Made by a program: the position numbers and the translations under genes. Below the pieces are notes generated by a model that worked only from the letters and a program-made list of their open reading frames with translations, was not told the DNA's origin and did not search any database. From assembly GCF_028473745.1 (NCBI RefSeq), contig NZ_CP101137.1, positions 6,889,501 to 6,953,500 of the forward strand: a stretch of DNA of 64,000 bases, in the 5' to 3' direction. Positions 61,988 through 64,000 of this stretch are shown in pieces. Source of the stretch: Streptomyces sp. M92. GTDB taxonomy: Bacteria; Actinomycetota; Actinomycetes; Streptomycetales; Streptomycetaceae. How positions within the stretch are numbered: position 1 is the first letter of the stretch; every line of letters starts with the position of its first letter.

Positions 61988-64000
61988 TCACTTGGCGGTG
62001 TCCGCCACGAGGCGCTCGACGGCGTCGACGGCCTCGCCGATGGCGGCCGGGTTCTGGCCACCGCCCTGGGCGACGTCCGGCTTGCCGCCACCGCCACCGC
62101 CGAGCGTCTTGGCGGCGGTGCGCACCAGGTCGCCGGCCTTGAGCCCGCGGTCGCGGGCGGCGTCGTTGGTGGCGATGACGGTGAGGGGCTTGCCGTTCAC
62201 CGTGGTGAACAGGGCGACGACCGCGGCCCGGCCGCCCTGGATACGGCCGCGCACGTCGAGGACGAGCTTGCGCAGGTCGTCGGCGGTGGTGCCGTCCGGG
62301 ACCTGGCCGGTGACGACGGCCACGCCGCGTACGTCCTTGGCGGACTCGGCGAGACCGGCGGCGGCCTGGAGGACCTTCTCGGCGCGGAACTTCTCGATCT
62401 CCTTCTCGGCGTCCTTGAGCTTGCCGAGCATGGCGGAGACCTTCTCGGGAAGCTCCTCCGGGCGGCCCTTGATCAGCTCCTGGAGCTGGGCGACGACCGT
62501 GTGCTCGCGGGCCAGGAAGTTGTAGGCGTCCACGCCGACCAGGGCCTCGATACGGCGCACACCGGAGCCGATGGAGGACTCGCCGAGCAGCTTGACCAGG
62601 CCGAGCTGGGCGGTGTTGTGCACGTGGGTGCCGCCGCACAGCTCCTTGGAGAAGTCGCCGATGGTGACGACGCGCACGCGCTCGCCGTACTTCTCGCCGA
62701 ACTCGGCGATGGCGCCCTGCTTCTTGGCCTCGTCGATGCCCATGACCTCGGCCTGCACGTCCAGGTCGCGGGCGAGCACCGCGTTGATCTTCTGCTCGAC
62801 GTCGGTCATCACGGCCGTGGGTACGGCGGACGGTGAGCCGAAGTCGAAGCGGAAACGGCCGGGCTGGTTCTCGGAACCGGCCTGGGCGGCCGTCGGGCCG
62901 AGGGCGTCGCGCAGCGCCTGGTGGGTGAGGTGGGTGGCCGAGTGGGCGCGGGCGATGGCCTTGCGGCGCCGGTCGTCGATGGAGGCGTGGGCCTTGGCGC
63001 CGACGGTGATCTCGCCGACCTGGACGACACCCTTGTGGACGTAGACGCCCGGGACCGGCTTCTGGCAGTCGCGCACCTCGATGACGGCACCGGAGTCGAC
63101 CTTGATCCGGCCGGTGTCGCCGATCTGGCCGCCGCCCTCGGCGTAGAACGGGGTGCGGTCGAGGACGATCTCGACCTCGTCGCCCTCGGTGGCGGCCGGC
63201 GAGGAGGCGCCGTCGACGAGGATGCCGACGATCGTGGACTCGCTCTCGGTGTCCGTGTAGCCGACGAAGTCGGTGGCACCGGCCTGGTCGGCGATCTCGC
63301 GGTAGGCGCCGGCACCGGCGTGGCCGGTCTTCTTGGCCTGGGCGTCGGCCTTGGCGCGCTCCCGCTGCTCCTTCATCAGGCGCCGGAAACCGTCCTCGTC
63401 CACGGACAGCCCCTGCTCGGCGGCCATCTCCAGGGTGAGGTCGATCGGGAAGCCCCAGGTGTCGTGGAGCAGGAAGGCCTTGTCGCCGGCGAGGACGGTG
63501 CCGCCGGAGGCCTTGGTGTCGCTGACGGCGGTGTCGAGGATGTTGGTACCGGCCTTCAGCGTCTTGAGGAAGGCGTTCTCCTCGGCGAGGGCGACCTTCT
63601 CGATCCGCTCGCGGTCGGTGATCAGCTCGGGGTACTGCTGCCCCATCATGCCGATGACGACGTCGATCAGGTCCTTGACGACCGGGCCGGTGGCGCCGAG
63701 CAGGCGCATGTTGCGGATGGCGCGGCGCATGATGCGGCGCAGCACGTAGCCGCGGCCCTCGTTGCCCGGGGTGACGCCGTCGCCGATGAGCATCACGGAG
63801 GTGCGCATGTGGTCGGTGACCACGCGCAGGGAGACGTCCGAGGCCTGGGCGTCGCCGTAGGCCACGCCGGTCAGCTCGGTGGCCTTCTTGATGACGGCCA
63901 TGGAGGTGTCGATCTCGTACATGTTCTGCACGCCCTGCAGAATCATGGCGAGGCGTTCCAGGCCGAGGCCCGTGTCGATGTTCTTGCTCGGCAGCTCCCC
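61988..64000 (-). CDS. alaS: Alanyl-tRNA synthetase (5' end outside the window)
   Basis: AlaRS charges tRNA-Ala. The frame stays open to the window edge, so the visible 670 residues lack the first part of the catalytic domain. Visible: the end of the catalytic domain with NIDTGLGLERLAMILQGVQN; the editing domain with HSATH (RAHSATHLTHQALRDALG) and CGGTHVHNT, which clears Ser and Gly; and the C-Ala domain (GGGGGGKPDVAQGGGQ). ruvX follows directly, the usual alaS-ruvX-mltG-aroE order of actinobacteria. Confidence 0.97.
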   Translation of the reverse strand, partial: GELPSKNIDTGLGLERLAMILQGVQNMYEIDTSMAVIKKATELTGVAYGDAQASDVSLRVVTDHMRTSVMLIGDGVTPGNEGRGYVLRRIMRRAIRNMRLLGATGPVVKDLIDVVIGMMGQQYPELITDRERIEKVALAEENAFLKTLKAGTNILDTAVSDTKASGGTVLAGDKAFLLHDTWGFPIDLTLEMAAEQGLSVDEDGFRRLMKEQRERAKADAQAKKTGHAGAGAYREIADQAGATDFVGYTDTESESTIVGILVDGASSPAATEGDEVEIVLDRTPFYAEGGGQIGDTGRIKVDSGAVIEVRDCQKPVPGVYVHKGVVQVGEITVGAKAHASIDDRRRKAIARAHSATHLTHQALRDALGPTAAQAGSENQPGRFRFDFGSPSAVPTAVMTDVEQKINAVLARDLDVQAEVMGIDEAKKQGAIAEFGEKYGERVRVVTIGDFSKELCGGTHVHNTAQLGLVKLLGESSIGSGVRRIEALVGVDAYNFLAREHTVVAQLQELIKGRPEELPEKVSAMLGKLKDAEKEIEKFRAEKVLQAAAGLAESAKDVRGVAVVTGQVPDGTTADDLRKLVLDVRGRIQGGRAAVVALFTTVNGKPLTVIATNDAARDRGLKAGDLVRTAAKTLGGGGGGKPDVAQGGGQNPAAIGEAVDAVERLVADTAK

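Overview
The window is a piece of a Streptomyces chromosome. GC content is very high throughout, many genes start with GTG, and genes overlap by 4 bp (ATGA or GTGA). The gene order rpoZ-gmk-sihf-pyrF-pyrD-carB-carA-x-pyrC-pyrB-pyrR / bldD / nusB-efp-...-aroB-aroK-aroC-...-aroE-mltG-ruvX-alaS matches, as I remember it, the S. coelicolor/S. lividans core. The BldD, sIHF and MetK proteins have the lengths known for that group. I see no insertion sequence, prophage, CRISPR array, tRNA or rRNA gene. This is mostly a housekeeping region with one accessory-like stretch.

Layout. (1) 1-7.8 kb: the end of a CbbX-type AAA+ gene, two CNNM/CBS membrane proteins, then a minus-strand riboflavin cluster (ribE-ribM-ribBA-ribH) running into hisE-hisG and a PH-domain membrane protein. 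An FMN riboswitch leads the rib genes. (2) 8.2-19.7 kb: a secreted GH18 chitinase with DasR-like operators, an SDR protein, a small membrane protein, a divergent ROK regulator/MFS pair around a palindrome, a thioesterase, a uracil/xanthine permease, a secreted GH6 glycosidase, a DUF5995-like protein and an LLM flavin oxidoreductase. (3) 19.7-26.7 kb: a flavin amine oxidase with a nitrilase-family amidase, a small secreted protein, an MFS transporter, and an APC amino-acid permease followed by an Lrp/AsnC regulator. Helically phased CGTTGCG repeats lie upstream of both the amidase/oxidase pair and the permease/regulator pair, which suggests one amino-acid uptake and degradation regulon. (4) 27-36.6 kb: GuaB1 (probable GMP reductase), a barstar-like protein, a SorC-type regulator, rpe, rsmB, fmt, a small HTH-like protein and priA. 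(5) 37-43 kb: metK, coaBC, rpoZ, gmk, sihf. (6) 41.3-51.3 kb: the complete UMP biosynthesis operon, with a PyrR-site-like RNA hairpin in front of pyrR and a strong hairpin between carB and pyrD. (7) 51.6-64 kb: bldD with its autoregulatory box, nusB, efp, a peptidase-like protein with altered metal ligands, a proline-rich P-loop protein, the shikimate genes aroC-aroK-aroB and aroE, mltG, ruvX and alaS (cut by the window edge).

How the parts relate. The pyrimidine operon makes UMP, while gmk and guaB1 act in guanine nucleotide balance. The rib genes make riboflavin, and the flavin enzymes nearby would use its products. The shikimate genes feed aromatic amino acids, which the oxidase/amidase pair might degrade (inference). 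The best candidates for something new are the shared phased-repeat regulon, the metal-ligand-substituted M24 protein beside efp, and the uncharacterised membrane protein inside the pyr operon.
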